Origin: Gremmenia infestans
Taxonomy: Eukaryota > Ascomycota > Leotiomycetes > Helotiales > Hamatocanthoscyphaceae
Length of the DNA stretch: 64,000 nt
Assembly (NCBI GenBank): GCA_032629725.1
Contig: JAFEVB010000002.1
Span: 372,001 to 436,000 of the forward strand
Reading direction: 5' to 3'
Positions 9,201 through 20,957 of the stretch are shown piece by piece. Position numbers and translations under genes: made by a program. The notes below the pieces were generated by a model. That model worked only from the letters and a program-made list of their open reading frames with translations. It was not told the origin of the DNA and did no database searches. Each line of letters begins with the position of its first letter. Within the stretch, counting starts at the first letter, position 1.

Positions 9201-9920
9201 CCCGTTGATTCGATACCTCTAACGTGGTGCCATTGGCCAATCTAGAAGTGGTTCGTTCAATCACAAGTAGCTGTATATATTTTTGGTTAATCTTACTAAA
9301 ACTTAGTATACGTCTCCCCACAAGGCTGGAAAGTGCTAACTTCCCTGCGAAGATCAGATCACAGACTTGTTGATATATCTTCCCCACCCAAAGGCAAATC
9401 TTCTGCCCGTCCTGCTCGGTAGTGGCCTTAGGCTGTACGTTGGGGTGTACTCCACGTATTCCTGTGTAAATGTGTAATATCTCTGAATGTTGTTTGCCAA
9501 AAAGTCAAGGAGATTCTTTTCAGCTATCTCTATTATTCTTCAAATGTGATGAGTTACGTTGTATTTCCCCACCGGTGTTGCCATGAGACTCCCTGTTAAC
9601 TCCTACAGTGTGTTACGGCCGTCTCCATAACAAACCGCTGCTATATGAAGAAGCCTCGTGGTAGATAGGAAAAGCGGCACCAATTTGTGTGCCAGACGTC
9701 GTGGGTCATTGCAAGTCAACTATAGTGAATGCTGCTTTTGCCTATCTGGCATGAGGAGGAGCATTGGTTGCTCTTATAGAGAAGGCCGTAAAACCCTATA
9801 GGAGTTCAATCACGACTGTGCAATCAGCTATCCCCGCAAAATGAACTGCAGCTAATCCCTATCCTAAGCTCTGAAAAATACCATGATACGGATAATTTTC
9901 TGTGTCAGTATCTTCTTGTT
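9201..9920. other. Intergenic with one copy of a dispersed short repeat
   Basis: No gene is seen. A 36-bp segment at 9595-9630 recurs in diverged form at 30391-30427. Confidence 0.45.
9595..9630. repeat. Dispersed short repeat, copy 1
   Basis: The segment beginning GTTAACTCCTACAGTG and ending GGCCGTCTCCATAA matches 30391-30427 over its full length, with one C/T difference, one G/T difference and one 1-bp indel. It probably derives from a decayed repeat family. Confidence 0.45.
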
Positions 9921-10226
9921 ATGTCTTCTGCAATAGAATTAATAAAGTCTCTCAAGCTTCTCCGCACTTCAGCTGTTTGCACTAGCATCGATCTTGGAAT
10001 GTTCACCCAACTAGCTACCAGCAAGAGGCCGCTAGAAGTTGGAGACCTAATTAAAGATGGTGCAGATTCTTAATTAGTCGGTAAGTATCTTTAGTAGGCA
10101 TCCTCTTCTCTTCTCGGTACTAATTTTAATGTAACACGTTGCTATCTATAAGATTTCGCGTCTTTTAGCATAATATCCGAGACCGCAAAGAACATGTTCT
10201 TCGCTGCCAACGTCACCAAGGAATAG
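9921..10226 (+). pseudogene. Relic of an O-methyltransferase N-terminus
   Basis: From ATG 9921 the frame reads MSSAIELIKSLKLLRTSAV, then CTSIDLGMFTQLATSKRPLE, the helix pair of the plant/fungal O-methyltransferase dimerisation domain (typically ACxALDLGVFxxLA). A TAA interrupts after GADS. A normal donor GTAAGT follows about nine bases later (10081). After an acceptor TTTTAG near 10169 comes IISETAKNMFFAANVTKE, matching the next conserved block, then a TAG. Nothing recognisable continues downstream into a methyltransferase catalytic domain. Both stops could be C-to-T products. I take it as a decayed 5' fragment. Confidence 0.55.
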
Positions 10227-11549
10227 TCTATTATATTTAGGAGTAAAGGAATAGTATGCTAGGGTATATAGATCTAGAGTTAAGTCGACGCAGTCAATAT
10301 TTTGACGAATATAACCTCTTTCTACAACGCTCTAAAACTGTGAATGCAATGTCTCTATCTCTCTCCATCCTCAATAAAAAGCGCCACTCCCATCTATCAA
10401 AAGTATCTGAAGGTACTGTGCACCTGAAACAACATATATCTCAAAATCACCAAAGGGACACCACGCATCGTTAGACTAGACCCCCGCGCCCGCACCCACC
10501 CCCTCCTCTCGATTAAATAGGGGTGGTGGGGGGTGGGCCCCGATCATTTGCCAACCTTAGGCTCCCAGCTCTTGCTATCGTATCACCTTTCTTTACCGAT
10601 ATGTAACGGTGCCATTCAGCCTTCAGGCACCCAGTCCTGCGCAAAATAATGGACCGCCAGAAGAATTGTTTTTACTTCTGCTCAGAGCCCCCTCGTGTGG
10701 CGCATACGCCCTATGCACATGCAGATGCAGATGCATGCAGATGTGTGCCTCACGGCGGTCAGACGAACTTGTGTTATCATCCTTACTTCTCCCATAAAGT
10801 AGCTAGCTAGCTAGTATGTATGAGCCTCCCAATGAATATCTCTCGACTGAGCTGCAGTGGTAGAGTCTCATGTGTGGCATGCATGAAGGGTGCGGGAACC
10901 TCGTTTTTTCGCCTTTGCTTTTTGAGAGAAATAAGCTCCAAATCTTGCGAAGATGCATGTGGTTCACTATTTTCAAGCCATTGACAATTTGTAATACTTG
11001 ACACGTGCACAGCCTTAGCAAATCCAGGATGTCCCATATTGCCACGTCGTGGGACATCATGAGGAGGCTACTGTAAACATGTTTTATACCCTTTGAACTT
11101 CCTGCTTCTTGCGCTCTTCGAATGTGTATATCTGGGTGTTTCGTCGACCTCACGGAACTTGCTTCTCGAATCAAACCCTTGATACAATTTCTTCCACAGT
11201 TGCGGTACCTATGACTGCTGAGGTTCTTGTGGTATTTCTATCGACGCGGGGGCGATAGGAGGGCGATGAGCGGGCGAAGTCCTGCAGATTGGGCACCATC
11301 GCCCTTTCGCCTCATGCGAACCATCGCAATCAACGCAAAGCCTTGTCCCCTGGGACTCGTGCATGCGGCCACAATAGACTCTTCTACTTTCTCTGTCTGT
11401 GTCTATTCTTGCCTTGCTATAACTTCTCGCAAAACATAAGCTCATTGCAAATTTCGACGGAAATTTTTGATGATCTTCTCGAGACCCCAATCGCCATTCT
11501 GCCACTCAAACACGACAAAGAAGCACTGTCCGTCTACGTTAGGAAAGCA
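10227..11549. other. Intergenic with a GC-skewed palindromic patch
   Basis: 10481-10542 holds a C-rich run (ACCCACCCCCTCC) facing a G-rich run (GGGGTGGTGGGGGGTGGG), which can pair in part or form G-quadruplex structure. The remainder shows no convincing gene. The last 150 bp are CT-rich leader for the kinase gene. Confidence 0.4.
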
Positions 11550-14500
11550 ATGGCGGGTAATCCGCACTTCGATGGCTTTAGCCTTAACGAGCACAATAAC
11601 GACCAACTTGACGACTACCTACCTAGCTTACCGTTGGAGCATAACGGATTTCTCGGCACTCAGACACTTGATCCTCCCAATCCTTTTTCCCAAACTGTTG
11701 CATTTGGATCTGGACCGGCTATCGACATGTTGGCTGGCACGCAAAACCCCAAGCTCAACCTCCACCCAGTACTCAGTACTCATAGCGCTCCACAATTGCA
11801 CCCACGACGAGCAACTGCCCATGCAGCCACCCGATCGTACCACAGCGGCCCTACCACTTTCTACCACCATTCTACGGATCTTGATACAAATGGCTATGAT
11901 CAACGAGAACCAAGCGTAAGATAATTGTCCGTCGATCTCAGGCTCGAGATAGTCACTAATAAAGCATCAGGCCCGCTCCGGTATACTTGAATCTAATTTG
12001 CAGTTCGATTATCCCGCCCTCAATTCGCATCAGCAGGACCCACGAGACGTAGTGCATTCGGGCATCGATCAGGCTCGAGGAATCGATAAAAGCTTTCGAA
12101 CAATGCCCGCTCTCGAGTACACCGCTCACCAGTTTCCTTTGTCTCCGAGAAAACGACCACGACCTCGAGAGGACTGGTCTATGACAGACGGATTCGGATT
12201 TCAAGAACCGGGACCGTACGTGAAACATACTGTAGGGGAGATCTCCCATGAAGATAAGACCAGAGCCATCGACTTAATCAGAAGCTGGCTAGAAGGCTAC
12301 CCAGGCGAAGAGCTTCCGGGTCCTAGTGATATCAACGCACTGGCCCATTTAACTCGCTTGCCAGTCGCAGAAGTTAAGAAGCTGCTAGTCCAAATGATGA
12401 GAAATTCACAAGTACCCGAAAATCCAACTGTTACGACAGCTCTGTCTTCGAATGATCGTTCCGCTGCAAACAAAACCGAGAACAGCTTTCAATCCTCGAA
12501 TCTTGATCGTGCCATTCTTTGGGCGAAGAGTCGGGAACAACTGTGCACACCTACAGAACGCGTCCATCTACTCGGCCGTCATCAAGTCAATATCTACCAG
12601 TGTACCTTTAGCTGCGGTAAATCGTTCAAGCGAAAAGGGGAATGGCAAAGGCACGAAAGTACGAACAACTATCCCCAGGGAGCTTGGTTGTGTGACTTGG
12701 ATGCAGTAGCAACCATCGATGGGGTTCTTACATGCTCATATTGTAGCCTGACAAATCCACCCACGAGCCATTCAATGGCTGTACATGGAGGAACCACGTT
12801 ATGTCATAACAAGCCGGTGAAGGAGCGAGTCTACTTTCGGAAAGATAAATTCCGGCAACACTGCGACAAGTCACATCCGAGCATTGACACGACGGAGTAT
12901 GTTGAACGGGCCTATTTTCGAGTCGACTGCGATGTTCCTTTGTATTGTGGCTTTTGTAGAGAAACGGAAAGCTTCACTACCCGTCAAAATCGCTTTGATC
13001 ATATTGCTAGTCATTTTGAAGGCGGGCAGGACATGACGCAATGGAACCAACCACTTCCCCAGTCCTCCGAAGACGCAGAAGATGATGATAATGATGACGA
13101 TGACAATGATGACAGCAGCAACGACGAAGATAGCGATCATGACGATGGTGATAAAGATGTCAACTATGGCGATGGAAACGACAGCCAAGGCAATTACCGC
13201 AATCCTTCAGGCCACAATAACGGCAAGCCATCTTTTCAAGATCGCTCAGGCGATTCTGGATACAATTCAAAGGGTTCAGGGCAATCCAGCGCGAACAACA
13301 CAGCCTCTGGTCTTGGATTCGAGCATATCTCTAGACTGAACTCCAACGCGGGTTGGCCGAAATCAATTTCCCAATCGGAGCATATTGTCAATGACATGGT
13401 CGAACCAGAACGCGAATCTCCCGGGCGACAGTCAGACCTGCCCAGTTCAAATGAAGAACAATTCTTTGCTGGTTCAAAGACCTTAGCTTTCAAACGCTCG
13501 TCGTTCAAAACCGTCATGAGGGATTACTTTAGACGAACCAAAAAGGGACCAAGTACAACTGAAGGTATGCTAACAAGAATTGCTCATCGTCGCAAGCATT
13601 CTCAGACAAGTACAAATTTGCAAAACGTGACGGATGGTCCGTTGCCCAAAGCAGGTTGCCCGGAAGTTACTGATATTGCTTCTCAGAGCTCTTCAGTTGC
13701 GTCAAGCGCTACATTGTAAGTATACATTTCTGAACATGCCGTTCCATTGACTGAGTCTGACTTAGAGCCGCGGTTCCTCTCGAGCAAGAAATTCTTAATG
13801 CTCTGATTCCTCAACCAGGGCATAGGTTTTTCTTTCCTGAAAGTTGCCTAGATGCTCTGATAACAGAAGAGGCCATTGAGAGAGAGTTGCTTGGGGCCTT
13901 ACCCTCGTATGTTTTCAAGAATCCATCACTTCCTTCCTGGATTGCTCGCACCTCACGCAGGCTTTTTGCCATCCTGGTATATTTAAGAAAGGAAAAGTTA
14001 ATTCAAAAATTTGCAGAGGAGCAAATAACGGACTCGAATCTGCCTTTGAATTTGGCACTGGACTTCTTGAAAGGAGAAATCCGGGGAACACTGTCGAAAG
14101 TGTTCGCAGGTTGGCCACGACACGACATTATCGAATTCTATCACATACAATGGTCCTTCTCGGCACCCATGTTCGATCAACCTCATAAACACTATGACAT
14201 GGATGAGCACGTCATTATGCCGTTCGTCGAAAGTGAGGAGGACAACGCTCGGCAAGGAGGGTATAGCGAGGTTTGGAGAGTTCAGATACACCCTGCACAT
14301 CAAAGACTTCTGCCGCCGATCAATGGGGAACGGCCGAGTTTTGCCGTCAAAAGACTTCACTCTAAGGATCCTGGAGAGTTTGATAGAGAGGTAGGGATGT
14401 TGAAAGCACTCTCCGATAGACAACATGTCCACCTTGTACAACTTCTGGCCACTTATAAGCTCCGAGAACGGTATCATCTAATATTTCCATATGCGAATTC

Positions 14501-15599
14501 TAATCTCCGGGAGTTTTGGAACTCATTTCCACTGGTCGAGAATCCAAAGATGACTGCGTCATGGGCATTGAAACAGATGCGCGGTATAGCGTCAGGCTTG
14601 AGTCAAATCCATATTTCTGGACCGAGAACTTCTGAATGGAATAACATCTCGAGTTCCTCCCTGCCTTCAAACGATGTGGATATTCGTGAGAGAAAATTCG
14701 GTCGCCATGGGGATATAAAGCCAGAAAACATATTGTGGTTCAGTAAGAAAGGGATGTCTGGCGGTGTCCTTGTGCTTTCCGATATGGGGCTCTCCCGATT
14801 CCACAGGATCGAGTCAAGGTCTAACGTGGGTCCCCAAACCATTGGAGGAACCAGAACATATGTACCTCCGGAGGTGGAGCTCGGAGGTGCAGTTTCCCGC
14901 GCATTTGACATCTGGAGCCTTGGCTGTTTGTTTCTCGAATTCATCACCTGGCTTGTGGACGGTGCACAAGGTTTAGATGCTTTCGGCGATTTGCGAACAG
15001 AGGAAACCGCAGATGGAATCTATGACGACTCTTTCTACACGATCATACAAAAGCCGCCGCCCAGGGCAATAATTCGCAAGGGTGTCCGAGAATGGATTGA
15101 GCATCTCCGAGGACAGCCGCAGTGCTCGAAATTTCTTCTCGATTTTCTGGGCCTTATTCTGGGAAGTTTGTTGACGACAGAGCCTAAAGATCGAATAAGT
15201 TCTGATGAGCTAGATAGAAAACTTTCTAAGATCCTGCAGAGGGTCCAGACAGATCCACATTATTCGGAATCATTCAACAAGCCAAAACGATTGTCACTAC
15301 AAATATCCGGGGGTCGACGAATTCCATCCATATCGAACACTGAAATCTTGGGTGACGGATCTGAACTGGAAAAGGAGACGTGGTATCGATGGGGCCCGGT
15401 CATTCTACTTGACGAATCACTAGGAGAATCCGATTGTTTCAGCAAGCAATATTCTAGTATTCCACGCACTCTTATCACCGAAAGCGCAGCAAAAGAAGAC
15501 GACTTGGGCCGGAGATGTATTCTGAAGACGAACAAACGCAGGAGCAGCTGGCAAGAAGCCGCGAAGGCTCTCAACACAGCGACGAGCAGCCGGAAGTAA
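11550..15599 (+). CDS. Zinc-finger and protein-kinase fusion protein
   Basis: Exons 11550-11915, 12004-13715 and 13766-15599 give 1303 residues. Introns have donors GTAAGA and GTAAGT and acceptors TTGCAG and CTTAG. The N-terminal third is polar. From about residue 320 there are C2H2-like fingers (YQCTFSCGKSFKRKGEWQRH, and later Cys/His clusters around FRQHCDKSHP). An Asp/Glu-rich tract follows (about 13075-13180). The kinase domain has GGYSEVWRV, FAVKRL (Lys near 887), RHGDIKPENIL (catalytic Asp near 1008), SDMGLSRF in place of DFG, and TYVPPEV, so it keeps the key catalytic residues. It is probably a Ser/Thr kinase; its target is unknown. Near the 3' end a second frame stays open to 15880, so the true C-terminus may differ (see findings). 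Confidence 0.8.
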
Positions 15600-15880
15600 C
15601 TAACCAGGGTGAATACAGCGACAGGGAAGAGGGAGGCGCTAGCCAAGTCGACAATCCAGACAATGGTCAAGACCGGAACAAAGACAACGGTTCCAACAAA
15701 ACCTCGAGGCGATTCCCTCTCAGCGCTTCGAGTGGAATTGCTGGTAAAAGCTATCTTCTGTCACTATTTCCCGACTCCACCCCCTCTAAGCCAAAGAAAA
15801 ACATCACGATCTCAGACGATAGAAGTGCCGATAGTGAGTACAAGGCTACTCGGAGAGACCTTGTTGTTTTAGTAAACTAG

Positions 15881-16761
15881 GATTGCTTCATAGTCTTCTA
15901 ATAGGAATATCTATTTGCCTGAACCAGTGCGTGTTCTACTGCCCTCTAGCAACCACGCTCTATAAGATTATCAAATGAAATTAATGCTGCTGGAGTAGCA
16001 GAATAAGAAAATATCAATGCTAATGGGACTAAGCGCCTTTGATTAGCCTAGAGTCGGATATTGATGTTCCAACCTTACCAATTCCCAAGACGGCCGAAGA
16101 CTATATTTAAAGATCAAAAAACATAACAAAAGGTGAAGTATAATGGAATCACTACAAGCCAAGAAGCATAAAGCGATAACTATGAAACTAGTAGAGATCT
16201 ACAAGTATAAACTCTACAATAATTTGATCATCTAGTGGCTTTTGTCTAGTAAGGAAAGAGCTTCTGAACTGGGACAGGAGATATCAAAGCCGACTTTAGC
16301 AAAAGGCGTGATCGATTCTCAGCTACAAAAATGCTGGGTATATATACAGCTTAAGTGAATCCACAGACGAGGGAAGATACATAGTAAGAGGAAGAACCGG
16401 CAGGCTTTCATAGGTGGATGGAAGAACATAGAGGAATACGGGTTTCGTGACTTTGTTATTTGGAGGGCTGGACAATGCGTGCTAGTCCGCTTTTGCCAGT
16501 CCAACAACTTCAATCACGGTTAGCATATTTATATAGTGTCGATTACAAGGAAACAAATTATAGGTTAAGATTTAAATTCAATATAAACATGATAGCTTTA
16601 AAGACCCTAGAATGTACGTAAGAAGACGTAGTAAAAGACAGGAACCAACGTTTGCCGCTGATCAAGGGGCTTTACTAAAACTATGGCGAACTCTTCCGCT
16701 AACAATACTTTTCCTCTGCAATGGCCCACAGCCCAGATAGTAGTACCCATTCAAAGAAGTA
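15881..16761. other. AT-rich intergenic, stop-rich
   Basis: Between the convergent kinase and polygalacturonase genes. Short protein-like stretches, for example EYGFRDFVIWRAGQC near 16430 on the plus strand, end quickly in stops. This may be decayed sequence of unknown origin. Confidence 0.4.
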
Positions 16762-18281
16762 TCAAGAGCAAGCTGCAACACTTGGCACGTTAGTACAGGA
16801 GCCATACTTCTTCCCACCGGTAACAGCGACGCTGGACCAGGTCCAGCTAGAGCAACCGGAGCTACCGCACGTGATGACCACGTCGTAGCCGCTGCTAGAG
16901 ACCGCACCAGTGCCGACGATGTTCTTGATGGTCAGATCGGTGATGGGAACGCCGCTAGAGGCAGTCCCTCCATCTAGATCGCCCCCATCGTAGTTTTGCT
17001 CAATGAGGATACCATATCTGTGGATGCAAGGTCAGCTAACAAAACATGGAGAAGGTTTTGCTGGATATAATATGGTCGAGAGGGGCTTACTTGGAGATAG
17101 AAGATAGGGTGATATCGTCGTATTCCACATCAGTGATGGTCCCAGTGTCGCCTTCGATGGCTTTGATGCGAATGCCTGTGTGGTGTGCGTCAGACGTGTG
17201 GAAGAGATCGAAGAAGATGAAGATTCAAAGCTTACCATTTACGGATTTGGTAACTGTCGATGTAAGAAAGGACACACCGTCGACAGTGTTGTCGGTGCGG
17301 CCACCAACCGAACCGATGGAAAGACCATGGCCACCTGAGCAGTAGCCGTTCTTAAAGATGATGTTGGTACCGGAGTTTATCGCAACACAGTCGTCTTGGT
17401 TGTAAACAGTAGCATTTTCTGATATGCAGGGTTTAGTTAGTATTGACTTCAATTGGTGCACAAAGATATAATTGCAATTAGTTTGAAATAACTTGCCAAT
17501 GGTAACAGTATCCGAGGAGCCGATATCAAAACCGTCCGTGTTTTTGCCCAATGAATCTCCAGCTGAGCCGTCAATAGTAATGTAAGCTAGCTCAAGATTG
17601 CTAGCACCATTGATGCTAAACACTTGCACTGGGGGGTTGAGAATGGTAAGTGTTTCAATGAGCGAGTCGGTCAAGTCATGAGCCTGAAAGAATTTAGGTT
17701 TGGTAACACCACTACTGCCCCCGCCACCGTCCCAATAGGAAGCACCGTTACCATTGAGGATTGAGCCGCCGCTGGCCTCGCCAGAAACTTTGATGTTGGT
17801 GCCGCTGACAGCGAAGAGCGGGCCTACCCATTCGCTGTACGCAAATGATGTCTCGCCTTGGAAAATTACGACGGTGCTATCTGGTAAGTCCGTCACTACA
17901 GCAAATCAGTACGATATTTTATCTGAGACGGAACACGCGAGCAGAATGAAACTCGTTCGGAAGGTATTGAAACTCGCTTCCCAGCACAAATGCGGAGGGG
18001 GAAAAAGATATTTCCTGCTTACTGTCCAATGTCTTGCCCGCCGGCACTGTTAGTGCGTCGAGAATGATGGTTGAGCATGATGCCTTTGACACGCTGGCTG
18101 ATGAGTAGCCAAGTGATCCCGAAAAGGTACAGGTCGCAGCACGCTTCTCAATTTCACGCTCTTTAAAGGCTTGTTCAACTTCGTGTGGGGCGGGTGCTGC
18201 GGTAGGTATTGGAGCAGGAGAGGCTATACATGTGGCAGCTAGTAGCAGCGCGGTTAATACTTGAAATGTAGTCTGTAACAT
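16762..18281 (-). CDS. Secreted endopolygalacturonase, GH28
   Basis: Five exons on the minus strand, 18281-18023, 17895-17497, 17418-17236, 17175-17091 and 17017-16762, give 393 residues. A signal peptide (MLQTTFQVLTALLLAATCIA) is followed by a propeptide ending in KR (Kex2-like) before ATCTFSG. The catalytic GH28 motifs are complete: NTDGFD (near 203), DDC (near 227), GHGLS (near 247) and RIK (near 282), with the C-terminal Cys pairs intact. The enzyme hydrolyses alpha-1,4 bonds in polygalacturonan outside the cell, a typical function of plant-degrading fungi. Intron 2 (17496-17419) begins GCAAGT, a GC-AG intron: the GT alternative loses the frame, and the conserved NATVYNQDDC block supports this join. 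Confidence 0.93.
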
Positions 18282-19374
18282 GGCGTCTGGTGGAAGATTT
18301 GGTCTGTGAGAATTGTCTGCTTCTGAAAGCCAAAATTAGGCCAAGGTCTTGGTTCTTATCCCACAAGCAGGCCCAAAATTACTTGCAAGAAGATAATAGT
18401 GCGGGGTAGCACAACGCATTCACGGAATGTGACTTCATTATCCAGAGTTCCGTGCCTGCTCTTGTGTGTGGACAGCATGGCTTTAGGATATATTATTTGG
18501 CGTCTTGGCGCTCAATTGAAAGCCTTTTCAAGCATCGTGAATCAAATGAAGGGACGCATCAGAGATCATTCCGTACGACTCTCCAGACGTGTTTTACTCC
18601 CATACTATGCGGATATTTGACCTAACCTCAAAAACCATGGCGGAAAATTTTCAGAACTTATGAAATTCGAATTAGCAGAGCCACCTAGAAGATTAAATTA
18701 CACTCTAGGAAGTTGAGAGACTGCCAGATAGCCCGGTGCTTTGAGTACTACTCTTGTTTATCGTCGCTGAAAGAATATGTACACAGCTTTGAATTTTTGC
18801 GAGAAAATTTCTCCAAAGACGACCATCACTTGACAGATTACAGCAAAATCTCTGTCACAGTTTCACACGAATAATAAAGGCATATCATATGGCAGGCGGC
18901 CAGGGAAATATTGCAGGCAAATGCGGATACTATATATTGCACCACTCACTCGGCGCGAGCCTTAACAGTACCGTATTCTGCATATCTTATAGGATGTTAG
19001 ACAATCCTACTAAAGATACACGACAAAGATTACTTGCGGATACTGAAATCTCCGGAATAAGGAAGGAAAAGGATAATTTTCCGTGGTAGAAATTTACCGA
19101 GCACCCGGAAGAGGTAAGATTACTATTGGATGCACTAAGCGAAGGATAGAAACTTTTGGTATCCCACGCGCGATCACTTCGTACTAGCCAGTATGACTTG
19201 ATTCTGGATTACGGTATGGTTGCAGAGTGGTCTAAATCTATAGTGTTGATGTGAAGTGTAGTGTTACGCCTGCCTGCCTTTTCGCCTAATTGTTGCCTCA
19301 GACACTAGTCACATGACTGCGGAGGCTTTTGTGAAGTATTATAAGATATGTATTAATTTAGAAGAAATGCTTCC
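18282..19374. other. Intergenic, AT-rich
   Basis: The first 150 bp are promoter of the polygalacturonase gene. No gene is recognised in the rest. Confidence 0.45.
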
Positions 19375-19493
19375 ACATACGACCATAGACTGAGGAGAAT
19401 TGGGCATCCCGTCCGCTCTGCCATACACAAGCCTCAGATCGGCAGATTAGTAGTTGGGTGGGTGACCACCAGCGAATACCTGCTGTTGTATGT
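19375..19493 (+). rRNA. 5S ribosomal RNA
   Basis: The sequence starts ACATACGACCATAGA and ends GTTGTATGT, and the two ends pair as helix I. It contains the highly conserved internal control and loop block GTAGTTGGGTGGGTGACCAC and CATCCCGTCCGCTC. A T-run (GTTTTTTG) directly after the end is the Pol III terminator. The length of about 119 nt is canonical. A single copy away from the rDNA is normal for filamentous ascomycetes, where 5S genes are dispersed. Compared with the usual fungal sequence the helix III/IV arms differ, so it could be a variant or weakly used gene. Confidence 0.93.
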
Positions 19494-19826
19494 TTTTTGC
19501 TTATTTTTTGCTTCTATGCTAGGACTTTCCAGCTAGAACGTTCAGAACATCAGAGATCGGATGTCTATTGCGGGTTTGCGTAAATTTGAGTGAACATTTT
19601 TACTTTGCCCTTTTTAACCAAAGGCGGTGTGGCAGGTTTACCCTATTATATAAGAAGTGCAGCTTGCTATTACTCCTTTCTAAGACTAGTAAGGTAATTT
19701 GTATCTTACGCGGACTGTTTGTCAGAAGGATATGTCAGCTTAGAATACTTCAAATCTACCTACCTACTAGAAATCAAGGCTTCATTCTTCTTCGAAATTC
19801 GTAATACTGATAATTTCCAAAAGAAA
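19494..19826. other. Intergenic between 5S rRNA and regulator gene
   Basis: 333 bp. Begins with the 5S T-run terminator and a second T-run (TTATTTTTTGC) at about 19500, then promoter sequence for the gene at 19827. Nothing else is seen. Confidence 0.4.
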
Positions 19827-20957
19827 ATGTCACTTCGTCGAAAGTCGTGCGATCACTGCTTTAGAGCCCGACAGAAATGCGATCTAGCGTACCCAGCCTG
19901 TGAAAGATGTCAAAGGACCGTAAAAGAATGCCATTACCTATATCCAGCGCCAGCGCAGTTGCCAATGAGAAACAATATCGTTAGCGTAGACAATACTACT
20001 ATCGTTTCGTCGCCGATGGTTGGTGCGGCCTCAGCTGACAGGTTCTTGAATCCTGTCGAAGTCAAACAAAAACATGATGTGTACAACTCGCCTTATCAAC
20101 CCGACCGCAACTCAGCCCTGCAATTGAACCAGATACGACGGCGGAGTATACCAAGAATCCTAGGTCATCTCGGAGAACTGCCACCTGTAGCAGGCTATGT
20201 TGCGGGTATGGCATGGATCTTTGACCAGATTCGAGACTATCCGCTAGGATTTGCTGAACAAGCAGAGACTGAATTCATTCACAAGACTATGTACCAAAAT
20301 TCGTGCCCTCGACCGTTACGAGCCGCTTTTGGTATATGCACTGGGTTCTTCTCCCTCAATGAGCGCAACCAAGCATTGTTATTTCAAGCTCTAGATGCTG
20401 AAATATCAGAGCTGCTCGTCCCAGGATTGATGTGTTCCTTGGTTGAAAACCTGGCGAGACTACAAGCGATCGTATTATATCAAATAATCAGGCTCTTCTA
20501 TGGCAGGCTCGAGCAGCGAGTAGTGGCGGAACGACAAGAGTTCTTGGTCAGATCATATGCGCTCATGTTGCTTCAAAGAGTGGACACCGAGCTACAAAAC
20601 GCACCGCGAGTTTGGGAGACCTGGATCTTCGCCGAAAGCATCCGTCGAACCGTCTTCATGTCTTTCAAACTATATACGATATATTCGGCTTTCAAGTACA
20701 AGACATGCGCAGAGATCACAGCAATGAACATGTTACCTGTATCTACAATCCAAGGCTCGTGGAACTCCCGAGATACATATTTGAAGTCTCTAGATCAGGA
20801 GGAGACGACCACGCACAGGGAATTTGCAGCGGTTTGGGCTAAGGCCGGCTGGAGGGAAGTCGAGCCGTTTGAAAGATTTCTTCTCATGGACTGTAAAGAG
20901 ACGAACCAGTGCCAGGATTTGATTGGTCAAGTGAGTGCTGCAGATCAGGTGTTGTAG
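19827..20957 (+). CDS. Zn2Cys6 transcription regulator, short form
   Basis: Single exon from ATG 19827, 376 residues. The zinc cluster is right at the N-terminus: SCDHCFRARQKCDLAYPACE with two more Cys, spacing CX2CX6CX6CX2CX6C. The remainder is a C-terminal helical region (RPLRAAFGICTGFFSLNERN; LQAIVLYQIIRLFYG) of the short regulator type without a full PF04082 domain. It is nuclear and DNA-binding; the target is unknown. The next gene downstream on the same strand is a zinc alcohol dehydrogenase at 21886, a possible but unproven target. In-frame sequence upstream of 19827 has no ATG, and the Cys motif normally starts within 10 residues. Confidence 0.87.
   Translation: MSLRRKSCDHCFRARQKCDLAYPACERCQRTVKECHYLYPAPAQLPMRNNIVSVDNTTIVSSPMVGAASADRFLNPVEVKQKHDVYNSPYQPDRNSALQLNQIRRRSIPRILGHLGELPPVAGYVAGMAWIFDQIRDYPLGFAEQAETEFIHKTMYQNSCPRPLRAAFGICTGFFSLNERNQALLFQALDAEISELLVPGLMCSLVENLARLQAIVLYQIIRLFYGRLEQRVVAERQEFLVRSYALMLLQRVDTELQNAPRVWETWIFAESIRRTVFMSFKLYTIYSAFKYKTCAEITAMNMLPVSTIQGSWNSRDTYLKSLDQEETTTHREFAAVWAKAGWREVEPFERFLLMDCKETNQCQDLIGQVSAADQVL

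Noticed and set aside
10803..11174. Minus-strand ORF of 123 codons
   Set aside because: No promoter, no domain and a composition like random sequence; it lies in the leader region of the kinase gene.
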